From NCBI GenBank assembly GCA_947396885.1, contig OX377202.1, positions 124,001-188,000 of the forward strand: 64,000 bases of DNA, given 5' to 3'. The notes under the pieces were generated by a model. The model was given only the letters and a program-made list of their open reading frames with translations. It did no database searches and was not told where the DNA came from. The position numbers and the translations under genes are program-made. Positions 32,717 to 43,939 of the stretch are shown piece by piece (the stretch's first letter is position 1; each line of letters begins with the position of its first letter). Origin of the DNA: Heligmosomoides polygyrus polygyrus. Taxonomy: Eukaryota > Nematoda > Chromadorea > Rhabditida > Heligmosomidae.

Positions 32717-32889
32717 GTGAGCTCTTCCATATGATCTTGCATATTCTATTGCAAAATTATTGCGAAATTATTGAGCTGCTTTTCTTTCAACTGCGTAACT
32801 AGAGCGCGACGTGACCTCCCCTTCCCTTGTGTCCCTAATTTTGAGTTCTGAAAAACAAAAAAAAAACAAAAAAAAACGCAGAACCGGCC

Positions 32890-33250
32890 TGGAGAAGTTT
32901 GGTTGAAGGCAGTGCAAGCCGTGTCTGCCAGCGCTTCCCATCCGCAGATTCTGGTAGCCGCTGTTGGCAGTCTCGATCAACAGCTCATGCGAGCAGCCGG
33001 AGGTCACCATGCGGGATCGACGGACTTGGCGATCTCCAATCGACGACCACGAACTTGACGGACTAATTCCATCGCCCTTCAGAAGCGCATGCCGTAGTGT
33101 AGCTGAGGTCGAGGCAGTTTCAGATACTCGAATCACACCCACTGCAGGACTAGCTGGAGCAGCCGATCGAGCTACTGGACGCCACAACTGGTTTGGATCG
33201 CCACCACCCGGGGGCGATCATCGATTGCTCCGTGCCTGTAGGCCACACTT
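32890..33250 (+). repeat. Dispersed repeat, copy 1
   Basis: Same orientation as 36690-36985: shared GATCTCC..TCGACGA, CCCATCGCCCTTCAGA, TAGTCTAGCTG-like blocks. It carries open frames on both strands, but the relative does not conserve them. Confidence 0.5.
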
Positions 33251-33604
33251 CCTGCTGCTGGGTCAGTCCGCCAACGTCGGCCTGTGTTCTTCGCTTCGAT
33301 GTTCATTTCCTGCTGTTCGACTGTTTCTTGCATCGTGTTATCCGACCGTCTGGGGCGTTTTCCTCGCAACTGAAGCAAATGCGTGTTGATCTCTGAGCAG
33401 GAGCGACTAATCCACAGGTGCAAGGCAATATACAATTGCACCAGCATATCAGCCATTTCTTCCCGATAAATGGAGATCCATTCTGCTTAGATCTGTCCGT
33501 CAGTGAATTCCGCTCATTCGAGGAAAACTCAAAGGCGTCGCGTTCAAATCAGCGAAGAAATCGGACTTACGCGCGTGCAAACATCCCCATGTCGCTTTGA
33601 GAGG

Positions 33605-33735
33605 CCTAACAAAGTGCACCGCATGAGCCCCGTCGGATAGTCACAGTGGGTAGCATTGAAGGGGAAGGAGAGCAAGTCCGATATTGGTCGCAACCGACAG
33701 CTGTGCGCAACTTCGTGTCGAATCCTTAAGGCAAA
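33605..33735. repeat. Inverted duplication, outlying block of arm 1
   Basis: Reverse complement of about 45140-45290 (GTGCACCGCATGA; TGTGCGCAACTTC). It is separated from the rest of arm 1 (35530-36575) by about 1.8 kb of R3 and SINE2 sequence. Confidence 0.7.
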
Positions 33736-34075
33736 CGAGTAAGAGGGTGTTATGGTTAAGGGTCCGAGCACCGAGCTTACCAAGTCTGAGCAATGAGCCT
33801 ATGTCATTGCCTGGGTGGCGCAGTGGTAGATGTGCATGCTTCATGCCCGTGACGTCACGGGTTCGGTTCCCGTGCTGCATAGCGTTTTTGCACTTCTACC
33901 ATGGTACCGGATTTCCATAAAGATTTCCATATCTGAACTTTTTTGGAATTTGATGATGATTTCGCTACATATTCGTTGTCGACATCACGTCAGTGTCTCA
34001 AATATGCCAAATACGATGATACATGAAACTTTCACGCCAATCAATGGTTCTCATTGTCGGTGAGATGAGTGCCAC
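33720..34075 (+). repeat. Repeat R3, copy 1, with tRNA-like promoter
   Basis: Matches the reverse complement of 34840-35490 once the SINE2 at 34937-35224 is removed. Includes GGTTAAGGGTCCGAGC, the tRNA-like segment, TTTTTGCACTTCTACCATGG, and GTTGTCGACATCACG. It is an empty site for the SINE2 insertion. Confidence 0.85.
33811..33884 (+). promoter_or_regulatory. tRNA-Met-like segment with A and B boxes
   Basis: A-box TGGCGCAGTGG (33816-33826), an anticodon-loop-like TTCATGC with CAT, and a perfect T-arm ACGGG-TTCGGTT-CCCGT with B-box at 33860-33870. The acceptor ends do not pair, so this is a tRNA-derived SINE head and not a tRNA gene. Confidence 0.7.
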
Positions 34076-34839
34076 CCTCATAATGTAGGAGGAGACCTCA
34101 TGATCTTCAACGTGACCTATCAACTCGATCAATATTGGCGTGTCTGCTATGCTTACGAATTCGCGCCGTCATAATAAACCGCTACCAACATCATCTCTAC
34201 AATGTCTGCTAATCCATCGAGTGTTTATTCACCTACTGACACTGATGTGTGGAACTCCATTTCATGCTGTTCCTTCGAGAGACGAGATGCAGCTAGCGGA
34301 AAGGATAGCAAGTATCCTACAGGATTTCGAATTGCGACAGCTGAAAATCGACGAAATGGAGTTGAGGGTAGTGAAAGAAGATGACCAAGAGTTTCAACCA
34401 GAAAAGGATTGTGCCGGAGTTACGACACCACTAACCACTGAAGGCACAATCATGTTGTCGGGAGGACGGACTGTTTCGGTGGAAAATGTCTGGCTATACT
34501 AGAACAGTTATCTTACACAAGATTGACAACCGGAGAAAATGCGACTGTAGCGCGATTACAGACTTGCGCTGCAGCGGAGTAGCACCTGACAGAAACTGTG
34601 AAACAATCTCGCAGCAGAGAAAGTAATAGCCACTGCTTTAGATTCCTCTGAAAAATGAAACAACTGAAAATGAAACATCATCATCAACATCATCATCATC
34701 ACACATCCTGGTTGCTGCGACAATCCGAGTGGAATGGCATCTCCGGAAGATCTAGGTGCATGATGTGAAGAAACTGTAGCCTTAATACGTTGCCCATACT
34801 GTGATCGGTCCTAATGTTTTATGCACTTTTACCTGTGTA
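34076..34839. other. Sequence between inverted R3 copies; one unrecognised ORF
   Basis: A 120-codon plus frame at 34140-34502 contains a charged stretch (DEMQLAERIASILQ; MELRVVKEDDQEFQPEK) that could form a coiled coil, but no splice sites or homologue were recognised. A CAT/CATCAT microsatellite lies at 34676-34702. Confidence 0.25.
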
Positions 34840-35490
34840 CAATTGGTGTTGAAGGTTCTTTATGAATCTTTCATATATCATCGTATTTTGCATATCTAGG
34901 ACATTGCTGGTGTATCACGAGATGTCGACAAGGATAAAAGGATAAAGGACGGCGTTATTCAATCCCTCTGGGATGCGCCACGCATTCTACTTCTACGGGA
35001 TATCGTGGAGGCGAGTTGAATGCGTATTTGGCCATACAATGACTTGCGGTGGCCAGCCGATGAACAAGTCAGCGCTTCATCCTTCCCAGACACGTCTGGT
35101 ACCAATTCACCTACCCCGGAGGGATGGAAGGCTTGGTTGGCCTGGGCGGGAAATCCGAACCAGGAACCTGGTGTCGGGTGCAGGCGACAGCCGGCGCCTC
35201 CACCGACTGTGCTCCACGCGCCCATCGACAAGGATATGTAATGAAATCATCAGCAAACTCCAAAAAAAAAGTTCAGATATGGAAATCTCTATGGAAACCC
35301 GATACCATGGTAAAAGTGCAAAAACGTGATGCCGCACCAGAACCGAACCCGTGACGTCACGGGCATGACGCAGCACCTCTACCACTGCGCCACCCAAGCT
35401 ACGACACAGATCCTTTACGCAGCCGTGGTAAGCTCGACGCTCGGACCCTTAACCATTACGCCCTCCTACTCGTTTGCCTCAAGGTTTCAG
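34840..35490 (-). repeat. Repeat R3, copy 2, interrupted by SINE2
   Basis: Reverse complement of copy 1 in two blocks, 34840-34936 and 35225-35490. The block ends share TCGACAAGGATA. The A- and B-box region is at about 35338-35400. Confidence 0.85.
34937..35224 (-). mobile_element. SINE2 with 12-bp target-site duplication
   Basis: TCGACAAGGATA occurs at 34925-34936 and 35225-35236. The 3' tail (plus strand AAAGGATAAAGG) lies at the left. Head with CAGTCGGTGGAGGCG and TTCGGATTTCCCGCCCAGGC body, read on minus. R3 copy 1 gives the uninterrupted target. Confidence 0.88.
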
Positions 35491-35529
35491 CAAAAACAAA
35501 ACATGTTCTGTTACTATATGGAGGACGGA

Positions 35530-36041
35530 GATTCTTCTATAGTATTCGTTCTTGCCGTTCCGGCGTACCGTTCAGGCAGTTCCCTTGTCAGAGTAAATTC
35601 CATTTCTAAGTTTCTCTCAAAAGTTCGAATTAGTGTGTAATATGATCTTTTTATTGAATTTGGTCGACCTGTGTCGTTCGTATAGTTCTGCGTTATGTTT
35701 TTCAAAAGCCCAAACTAAGAAGACGAAGCAAGGAGAGATCACGTCGCACTCTGGGTACGCAGATGAGATGGATGTGGAACTTCTACGCAAGTGTTTTATG
35801 GCTACGTAGTTCCACCTTAACGTTTGGTTAGAGAGCAAGGTAACGAACAGGTTGAAAGGTTAAAGCACTTGATAAGCTGGTCCACCTTGTTTGGTACAGG
35901 GTCGTGAGACACTGGAATAGTTGCAAGAGCACGAATGAAGGTAGCTTGCAGAATGCTGTACATATGCAGAGGCGCCATCCCACAATTTTTGTCCCACAAC
36001 ACCCAATATAAGCTAGAACACCACCCAGAAGTAAAGGATCC

Positions 36042-36107
<66 letters not shown>

Positions 36108-36575
36108 GCTGTCACCACTTCTTAAGCAGGTGTTTTTGAAATCTCACACAACTAGGGTAGGATACGGCGGGCGCGTCCAAGTGAGGGCGGTGCACTCACG
36201 ACCATAGATCCTGAGCCTAAGCACCAGTTTGTTGTACGCTATTTCTCATCTCATGTAGCAGACTGGAAACCAAACCCGACTACATTGACACCCGACTGTT
36301 ACTAACACACCTGCAGGACACACAGAACAGAAGCCTTCCGCAATCTATTGTGATCTACGGGTTTCGGAAGCGAGTCTCATTTTCATGAGTAGCACCACAG
36401 ATAACATCTCTAGACAATGTTTGGGCGATTTGGACGATACTATGCTCACCACCCTCACTTACTACCCTATTCTGGCAGAATTTGAGCAAAAGAAAAAAGC
36501 ATTCGACTTCTGATGGCTTGAAATTTCACTAGTGCCCAGCAGTTCAGAACTTGTATAGTTTATTGAGATCTAGGG
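35530..36575. repeat. Inverted duplication arm 1
   Basis: Reverse complement of 43940-45110. Matching blocks: GTCGACCTGTGTCGTTCGTA, AGCACTTGATAAGCTGGTCC, CCTTGTTTGGTACAG, CTCATCTCATGTAGC, CACTAGTGCCCAGCAGTT. Open frames are not conserved between arms. Confidence 0.8.
36042..36106. repeat. (GA)n microsatellite
   Basis: About 32 GA units with one interruption (AAAG near 36060). Absent from the corresponding place in arm 2 of the inverted duplication. Confidence 0.95.
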
Positions 36576-36689
36576 ATTCAAAGAGCATTCACTATTGAGA
36601 CACCAAGTAGGCATTTGGACTGCACATCGGAAGCATCAGTTTTAGTGGTTCTGTTGAAGATGCTGAAGTCTGTACCAATTGGGAGTCTC

Positions 36690-36985
36690 CGTCTGGGCTT
36701 CTACCGTCCACCATTGACAGAAATCTGGTCGATCGTTGGTGCGACCAGCCGATGGTGGTCGTGCGGTATCGATGGAGCTTCGTGATCTCCAGTCGACGAT
36801 CACGAGGTTGACGGGTTCATCCCATCGCCCTTCAGATGCTCAGGTCATAGTCTAGCTGCGTTCGGGGGAGCTCCGGCTACTCAGATCGTATCCACTGCCG
36901 AGCAGCTGCCGGAACCGTCGCTCGCTCTGTTGGTGTTACAAACCGAGAGGAACCGTGATCGTCCCGAGGGGCATCAACGACCTGG
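36690..36985 (+). repeat. Dispersed repeat, copy 2
   Basis: Collinear with 32890-33250. No conserved frame. Confidence 0.5.
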
Positions 36986-37610
36986 AGTAGGCCACGCCGC
37001 ACGCGTCCATCAATGACGTTTTCCGTCACCCGTGCTCGTTCTCGAATGCCAAGCTCCTACCCTATGCCCTCATTCCACTTTCGATTCAAAATCACATCTT
37101 ACGAGCTGGCATACTGTAGTTAGGTGCCAGGACCCAACCTAAAAGTGAACGCTTCATGTCCAATTACGCACTAGTGCGTTGTTAATTCAATTAATGCTCA
37201 ATTGTGGTCTAACCTTGTAGTCAACCCCAATGTCGGAAGGCTGTTTCTTAGGTTATTACAGAAGTAGGAAACCTTACTCTCTTTGTAAAGTACCTTGGTT
37301 TCAGTATTGACGTCGTTGTCAAGGAGTCAACGTTGAGTGCTCCCACCCCATTGGGATAGATCCGGGTTATAAAGTCCCCTATGTGATCAACACTCCCTTC
37401 CGATCACAACAGCTCACTACTTCCACTTCTAAGCAATGAGTAAACTTGGTGGGGGTTTATCAGAAGGTCGAATAAAGCGCATATCTAAACTATGAAAAGT
37501 CAGTCAGTTAAATATCAATGTGATATTAGCGCCTAGATGGGCATGAAAACAGGAGCAAATAAGCGAATATCTTCACTTGATTAGAGCCGTAAAAAGTGAC
37601 GGCTGCCCTA
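36986..37610. other. No gene recognised
   Basis: No motifs or splice-supported frames seen. Confidence 0.35.
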
Positions 37611-38492
37611 TTAGGTTGGAAAAAAGTCTCTTCACACTCCAAAAAGTTTTTTACCGTTCTCGTTGTAAACACACTAGCCAATATTGATTGCTGATTTCAT
37701 AATCCTGTCACACTTGTCTACCGTTCACACGCGGACACAGGTCAAGACCCTTCTTGTATGTACTTCGGTATCTATCCAATCTTCCGGACTCAATGCCAGA
37801 TCTACCTCATGGCCATTTTCGGCACGGCATTCTTCATGAACTCATTAAAGGACCTACAGCAGGCAGGCAGCCGACCAAATTAACCATATATATGGCTTGG
37901 GATCTACTACTCATCGCGCCTGTTCTGAGTGGTTCAGAAGGTCTTTAAAGGGAGATTATTCACTCGAGGACAAAGACTGAACTACTTCATCTTCTTCGAA
38001 CTTCTCTGCCAGTTGACGTGTCGTCTGCCTACTATCGGTACGAAGTCTCTCATGGGATAATGGGAATCCATCTGAAGGGTCTTGGCTTTGCATGGAAATT
38101 TGGAGCTTGGATTCCACATGCCCTGACAGACACTCAGTGCAAAACCAGATGTTGCAAGACTCACATGAGAAACAATAAAGGAGCTGGGCAGGGAGGTAAT
38201 GCCACATCCATCGTATAGCCCTGACCTTCCACCCCCTACCGACTATCATCTCTTCCGTACTCTCAAGCAAGGAATCGGAGAGAAGCATTTTGAGACGGAT
38301 GAAGACCTCAAAAATTGGATTCAGCAATGGTACGACTCCAGAACTGCAGTCCTTTAAGCGAGAGGAATTAGAAAAGTACCCAATCTTTGGAGAAGTGTAG
38401 TGAAACAAGATGGAGTTCAATTGATTTGACATTGTATGTAGTTGTGAAGTAATAAATCTTTGAGAAAAATGAAAAGACTTTTTCCAACCTAA
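37611..38492 (+). mobile_element. Mariner element, internally deleted and rearranged
   Basis: Terminal repeats TTAGGTTGGAAAAAAGTC and GACTTTTTCCAACCTAA, flanked by TA. At 882 bp it is shorter than a ~1.3-kb autonomous mariner. Plus-strand fragments include FGAWIPHALTDTQCKTR and TDYHLFRTLKQGI followed by NWIQQWYDSR. An N-terminal fragment (RQTTRQLAEKFEED, 37985-38040) is on the minus strand, so part of the gene is inverted. Confidence 0.85.
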
Positions 38493-39142
38493 TATATAAC
38501 AACTACCGAATAGCAATAGTAGGGCAAGTCAAATAATAGTGAAAAACTGATACTCAAAGAAATTCGTATGCAATCCCAGTTCGGGGTCAAACCTCAATTG
38601 GGACTGTTGTCTCCCTCTCGTGTGCTCGTTCATCTCCTTTCTTTGTGGCCGGCTGAGCTCGCAGACAAATTCATGGCAGAGGATAGTAAGGGAAAACCCA
38701 TTGCGGTCCCATATAACGAAGATTGCACCAAACGTCCATTCGCTGAAACTTATAAAGCCTTATGGCGCCGAGACGACAAAGGCCCCCTAACTGCTGCCCA
38801 GGCAGACCATCGGGTCTAGTTAAAGAGAGACTTCCCTAGCACAAATTTTTGGCAATAAAGGTTCTGCAGGTGCCATCATATGTCACGGGGATGCCACTTT
38901 CGTGCCGCACGCGTTGTTTGGCGTGATTCCCCGACGGACTAGAGTCCCACTTCCTTGTACAATGATAGCCGTCAGGTATTTACATAGTGATGTCGATATT
39001 CCCGATGCACTCGAAAAACTTCCGCGCCGTCTAGAATTACGAGCAGTACGACACGGCGTAGCGATAGGAACAGAGCCGACAACACGTTTCCTTCGTCCTG
39101 AACGCTCTTTTGTGCTGCTTACGTTTTGGGTCCCTCCAACTA

Positions 39143-39293
39143 TAAGGGCCTACCCATTGTCCGCGATGAGAGTTACATGAGCAGCAAGCTACCTGGGCAA
39201 ACAGCGTGTGTCGATTTTTGCGATCGCATGGCATTAATCGATTCGTATCCTTTGCATGGGCGACATAGTCGCTGTCACGGGCTATTGGGCCCC
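39143..39293. mobile_element. MITE-A-like foldback element
   Basis: Starts TAAGGGCCTACCC and ends GGGCTATTGGGCCCC. The core ATTAATCGATTCGTATCC matches the element at 19727. Confidence 0.55.
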
Positions 39294-40401
39294 GGGCGCA
39301 TATGAATCGAGGCTACGGGACATTATGTACGAATGGTCGCCGCGGACGCGGCGAGTGCGGCAGAAACCGTCGCAATTGGGCGACTTCAGCGACCAGTGGT
39401 ATCTAGACCTGCATCAAAACTTGTACATCAAGTCTTAGAAAGTGTATGCAAACTCAGTTTCACTGCGACAGTGTTATATTTTCAGCTTTTCCTGAAGAAG
39501 CAGCATATAAAATTGAGCATTAGAACGTTGTCTAGTTTTATAACTCCAACTCAATTTCTGAACCTGAGCATGTTTTCTCGTAGCTCCTGCAACAGCAGTA
39601 GGGAATATCAACAAATTAAACCTAGCGTCTGCAGCAGGTCATGGCCACAACTCACACGACCGCAGCGGAGCTAATCGCGCACGCGGCAGTCGCCGTCGCG
39701 GGCGCGGTGACCATTCGTACATAAAGACCGCCCCTCATGAATCGATTAGTCTGGGCGATCGCCCTACAAAAATCGATACGCATCGCACGCCCAGTCGCTC
39801 TCGTCGCGGACTAAGAAAGGGCCATAAAAAGGAAGTTACTCGGTCGAAGTAGTCTAAACAACACGTCAATCTAGGTGTGAAGCAAATCAGAAAAATCGAG
39901 CCTTTAATGTGTTCAACTGGAGCGAGTTCTGAAGAGAGACCCTTTGGTGGCAGACTTCGTGGCTTGTAGAGGGCCACAGCGTTCCAAAAGAACATGTGAC
40001 AAGTGCACAGAGACGTTCCGTATTTATAAATCTTCTGAGAGCACAGCTTGTTGAGCAGCACTGTCACATCCGTTATACATAGATTGAACAACCACAACAT
40101 ATCGCAGGACTAGCAGGATGCAATAACACAACAAGACAATAGCACAGTGAAAGGGGTGACCCGTGGGGAAAATGGGAGAAAACGAAGGAAAGGAAGACAC
40201 AATAAATAGGGAAGAGCACAGACAGATCGACGTAATATGACGAGACCTCTAGCGGAACACTGGGCAAGAACGCTACGTGCACGGCGAACTGTGGACAGAG
40301 AAGGACTCATAGCGGAATGTGAGAGGTAGTATCGTACATCACAGTGCGTCAGTGCGTCAAGGCTAGGCATGGCTTGCCTGGTGTCCGACTCCGGTCTTCC
40401 T

Positions 40402-40530
40402 TTACATGATGGTCAGCAGGTGCGGCTTCTCCTGTGAGACACAGGTCTCCTTGAACAGCAGAGCAGCGAACACCACCGGCAGCACGATCAGGCCGTGACA
40501 CATCCCGAGGAGCACGACCAGCACGACCAC
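40402..40530 (-). pseudogene. Duplicated PTR last exon
   Basis: Acceptor CGTTCAG. Encodes VVVLVVLLGMCHGLIVLPVV and FAALLFKETCVSQEK, then stops at LLTIM with TAA where the other copy continues. No other PTR exons were seen upstream (40.9-43 kb), so this is probably a passenger in the segmental duplication. Confidence 0.8.
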
Positions 40531-40617
40531 CTGAACGAACGCAGCATTAGACCGCCTTGGTTGCACATGCAAAAGCAGCATCAAAGACATTCTGAGCACC
40601 AATTCTTTGATGAAGTC

Positions 40618-40799
40618 GGTCCATGGGCAGCATTGGGAGGCGGGGACGCACCACATAAACACAACCAGTCAAAACAGTGACCGAATGTAGGCCAGCCAAT
40701 CAGGACACCGACCGTACACGCCCTCTGAATGGAACACTCATTCGATGCACCGGATAGGCTTGCGCGTTTTCATCTCCCAATGCTGCCCACATTCGCGAC
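40618..40799. mobile_element. MITE-W in segmental duplication copy 2
   Basis: Left end CCATGGGCAGCATTGGGAGG (outer bases lost), right end CAATGCTGCCCACATTCGCGAC. Confidence 0.65.
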
Positions 40800-40915
40800 T
40801 AGGACATGAGATTCAACCTAAATGTCAAGGATAACGTCACAAGGTATTTGATCCCTATCGTAATGTTGCTCCTCGCGCGATGTGCGCCATACTTAGTGCC
40901 AATTTGGGGGCGGAA

Positions 40916-42677
40916 TACTAGTACTCGGACAGTACTCGGACAACGAGGAACAATCATCATCTTCATCTCTAAACGATCACTTCATTTACTTTCTGTCCTT
41001 CCTTGTAGCCGATTAGCGTGCATCATTAGCATCACTTGGGTTTGTGTCGAGAACATTTGTCACCCAACTATACTCTGATTCGAGGCCGCTTGATTGGCTG
41101 GCTTGTTGCCATCTCTCATTGCTGCCCATTTCAGCGACATGCGATCGGGCCGCTCCACAAAATTGTACCTTAGCCGAAGAAGCTGCTATTTGAGAGTGGC
41201 TATGTCTTGCTAGTAGAACAGAACCTCTAGCCCTTTTCTTGCCGATTAAATGGCAAGACAGAGCAGCTCATACACTCCATCTATTCTGTCGGACCAGGTC
41301 TAGGGATTGACCTTGAAGGAACCGTGAAGTGTATGGGCCTAACCGTAAGATCGATTTTCTTTTAGCTTTTGAGGGGATCCATCCCAACCTGTGGAGCAAT
41401 TACTACTGCTCGGGCCTCTGTACAATACCAACGATATGCTGACCTAAGGAGCTAGAGAAGTTCATTAGTAGAAGGGAAAGGGAACAGACTTACCGGACTG
41501 GGCCAAGGCCATCGCCAGATATAGGCTGGCAAAAACCTGAAACGGAATGGACTACGCCTGAAAAGGCCAAGGTAAACCGTACGCTCCTTTGGTCGGTAAA
41601 GGAGTAGACAAGCTCGTTACGACTCATCGATGGAGAAATTCTCGACTCCTCTGGGGATGAGGGGGGTTGGTTACGCCGAGTTAGAAGGATCTGAACAGAA
41701 TCTTCAGATGATCGTCTACAATAGCCTGGATGAGATAAATAAGGCCGAAATGTGGCCTGAGAAAGGAAATAACGACGCACATCCAGGTCAGTCGCTGAAG
41801 GTGATGCTGGCCAAGACAACCCAGTGGACCAGGTCCAGCGCGGGAAATCCGGGGACCATATGCTGGGGTCTCCCCGGCCGGGCACGCATCCCATCGCTGC
41901 TCGGCCGGGGCGATTCTCCGGCCGTTGCAGGTGAGAGACTCCCGGCATGCTGAGCTCGCGGGAGTGGCACGGGAAGTTGATGCGTTATAGTCCATGCCGT
42001 GTTGCAGAAAATAGATAGCGCCGGCGTCATGTGGTGGTCTCTGTCAAAGTTAACTTCGATGTGAGATGCTTCATGCACTCTTCATTATGCGGAAGATCTT
42101 ACTGATGAGAGTGAAAAATTTCAAAAGCTCATGAGCTTATGAAATGAAACCGGGACACATATGACCAACATTCTTCATCTCAATTAAGTTCTCCAGCTTC
42201 TCGAGCAGTCATAGAATATTTACACTGAATGAGTTTGTGTCGATTCATGCCACTCCACTCGTAAAGGCGGTAGGGAAGATTTCAGGAACGTTGGCAGATC
42301 TCACTTATGAGTATTATGAGAACATTCAATTGTCTAATCAGCCTTCGTAAGCTCAAGAGGGGAGGGGAGAAAGCTTTCGTACATCCTAAGACAGCTCTGG
42401 AGTGTGGTTCAGTGTGGTTGTATCGGCTTGGTGATGAGTCATGATCACCTGCTTCACTTCTCGTTAAAAAATCCTATAATTCTCCCTATAAATCCACCCT
42501 ATAATTTCTCTCAAAGGCTTCAATGTAACCTCCTAAAAGTGCCAATGCAAACGGCCTTAGCGTGCTGTGATCGGTATCAGTCCTTGTAGATTTCGTAAGC
42601 CGTGATCGAGCTTAGATTCGTAAGCCGTCACCGTGCTTAGATTTGCAATCTGTCATCGTGCTTGCAGACTCGCTCAC
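40916..42677. other. No gene recognised
   Basis: A MITE-W right end lies near 41085-41142. Overlapping open frames at 41490-42080 have no splice-site support. Confidence 0.35.
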
Positions 42678-42800
42678 CGCAACCGTAACCTCATTGTTCG
42701 CACGTGGGCCAAGTATGGAAATAATCGCGCCTGTGTGCAGCCTTCCGTCTCGAATCTGCCCTGCTGCGTTCGCGACCTCGCGGGGCGCAGCCGGGTTACG
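42678..42800 (-). CDS. Putative 41-codon exon, unrecognised
   Basis: Acceptor TTTGACAG, donor GTGAGC, phase 0 at both ends, open throughout: RNPAAPREVANAAGQIRDGR, LHTGAIISILGPR, ANNEVTVA. Base composition is richer in G+C than the surroundings. No partner exons identified. Confidence 0.35.
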
Positions 42801-42858
42801 CTGTCAAAGTCAGCAGTCGGATTTTTGTAAAACTGTTCAACTTATAAAAAACAGTGGA

Positions 42859-43086
42859 CTGAATTGACAAAAATTGCACTGAATAGAAAAAGGCGGGAGG
42901 AAACGAGTGAACACTTCTGCTGCATTACGTCGACGACTTTAACTCAATTCCTTTCAAACGATACTCTTCACCAGCAACAGTGTGTCTACTTGTCGTCTAG
43001 TTGAACTTCACAGAGACATTAAAAACACTTAAAAGTGCTCGTTTCCTCCCGCCTTTTTCTATTCAGTGCAATTTTTGTCAATTCAG
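42859..43086. mobile_element. MITE with 49-bp perfect inverted repeats
   Basis: Arms 42859-42907 and 43038-43086 are identical in reverse complement over all 49 bases (starting CTGAATTGACAAAAATTGCA). The 130-bp centre has no coding potential. Identical arms suggest a recent insertion or arm-to-arm conversion. Confidence 0.85.
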
Positions 43087-43172
43087 TGTTTTATTCTTCG
43101 CAGACGAGGTAGAACTTTGTCTGGGAGGCCAGGTCTTCGCGCCGAAAATCGATAGTAACCGATCGATATTGA

Positions 43173-43457
43173 TAAAGGATAAAGGATAAAGGACGGCGTT
43201 ACTCAATCCCTTCTGGGATGCGACAGCGCATTCTACGTCGTGGAGGCGACATGAATGCGTATTTGGCCATCCAATGACTTGCGGTGGCCAGCCGATGAAC
43301 AATTCAGCGCTTTATCCTTCCCAGACGAGTCTGGTACCAATTACCGACCCCGGAGGGATGGAAGGCTTGGTTGGCCTGGGCGGGAAATCCGAAACAGGAA
43401 CCTGGTATCGGGTGCTCGCGACAGTCGCGCCTCCTCCGACTGCGCTACACGCGCCCT
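43173..43457 (-). mobile_element. SINE2 with 11-bp target-site duplication
   Basis: ATCGATATTGA at 43162-43172 and 43458-43468. The tail is three GATAAAG-type units at 43172-43192. Head TGTAGCGCAGTCGGAGGAGG (A-box) and body as in the 34.9-kb copy. Confidence 0.88.
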
Positions 43458-43939
43458 ATCGATATTGACATTGGTCGAAAACATCCGTTAACGTTGATTG
43501 GACAGCCGATATTGCTTACTTGGTGTGAGGCATGTCGACCGGCCAGTGAATCGACGTGCTTCCCATAGCAGATCAGCAGCTCTGGACAGAGACCGTATTA
43601 TCGATATTGGTTGGCCGATTGATATTCTCCGTTAGTTGTGAAACATGTTCAGCGATATAGTGGCGACTCGCATTATTCCCAAAACAAGTAATTAGTCTGC
43701 GCGATAAGTAGGAATTGGTGGTTTAGACTGAATTGCTGCGAATCTTTTCATGCATACGGCCATAAATCTGCGCGGACAGAGCAGAAATCAGTAATGTAAA
43801 TCGTGATGTTGAACAGCATACCGCGGCCAGAAGAATTCCAGGCGGAGACCTTAATAGGTAGTACAGGTTTCAGCATCTTCAACTGAACAACTAAAATTAA
43901 TTCCCATGACGTGCAGTGCAAACGCCCGCATGGCGTCTC

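Larger units (their letters stand above)
39090..40915. repeat. Segmental duplication, copy 2
   Basis: Collinear with 19645-21280, including the PTR last exon, its 3' flank and the MITE-W beyond it. It differs by small indels and ends in GTGCCAATTTGGGGGCGGA (copy 1: GTGCCAATCTGAGGACGGA). Confidence 0.8.

Noticed and set aside
33811..33884. A genuine tRNA-Met gene
   Set aside because: The T-arm and boxes are good but the acceptor stem cannot pair, and an inverted copy of the whole R3 repeat exists nearby.
35530..36002. Frames conserved between the inverted duplication arms
   Set aside because: The arms share peptide-like stretches but with stops in different places, as expected of non-coding duplicates.
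41490..42078. Overlapping 96-152 codon frames on both strands
   Set aside because: No motifs, no splice sites and no agreement between strands; composition alone explains them.
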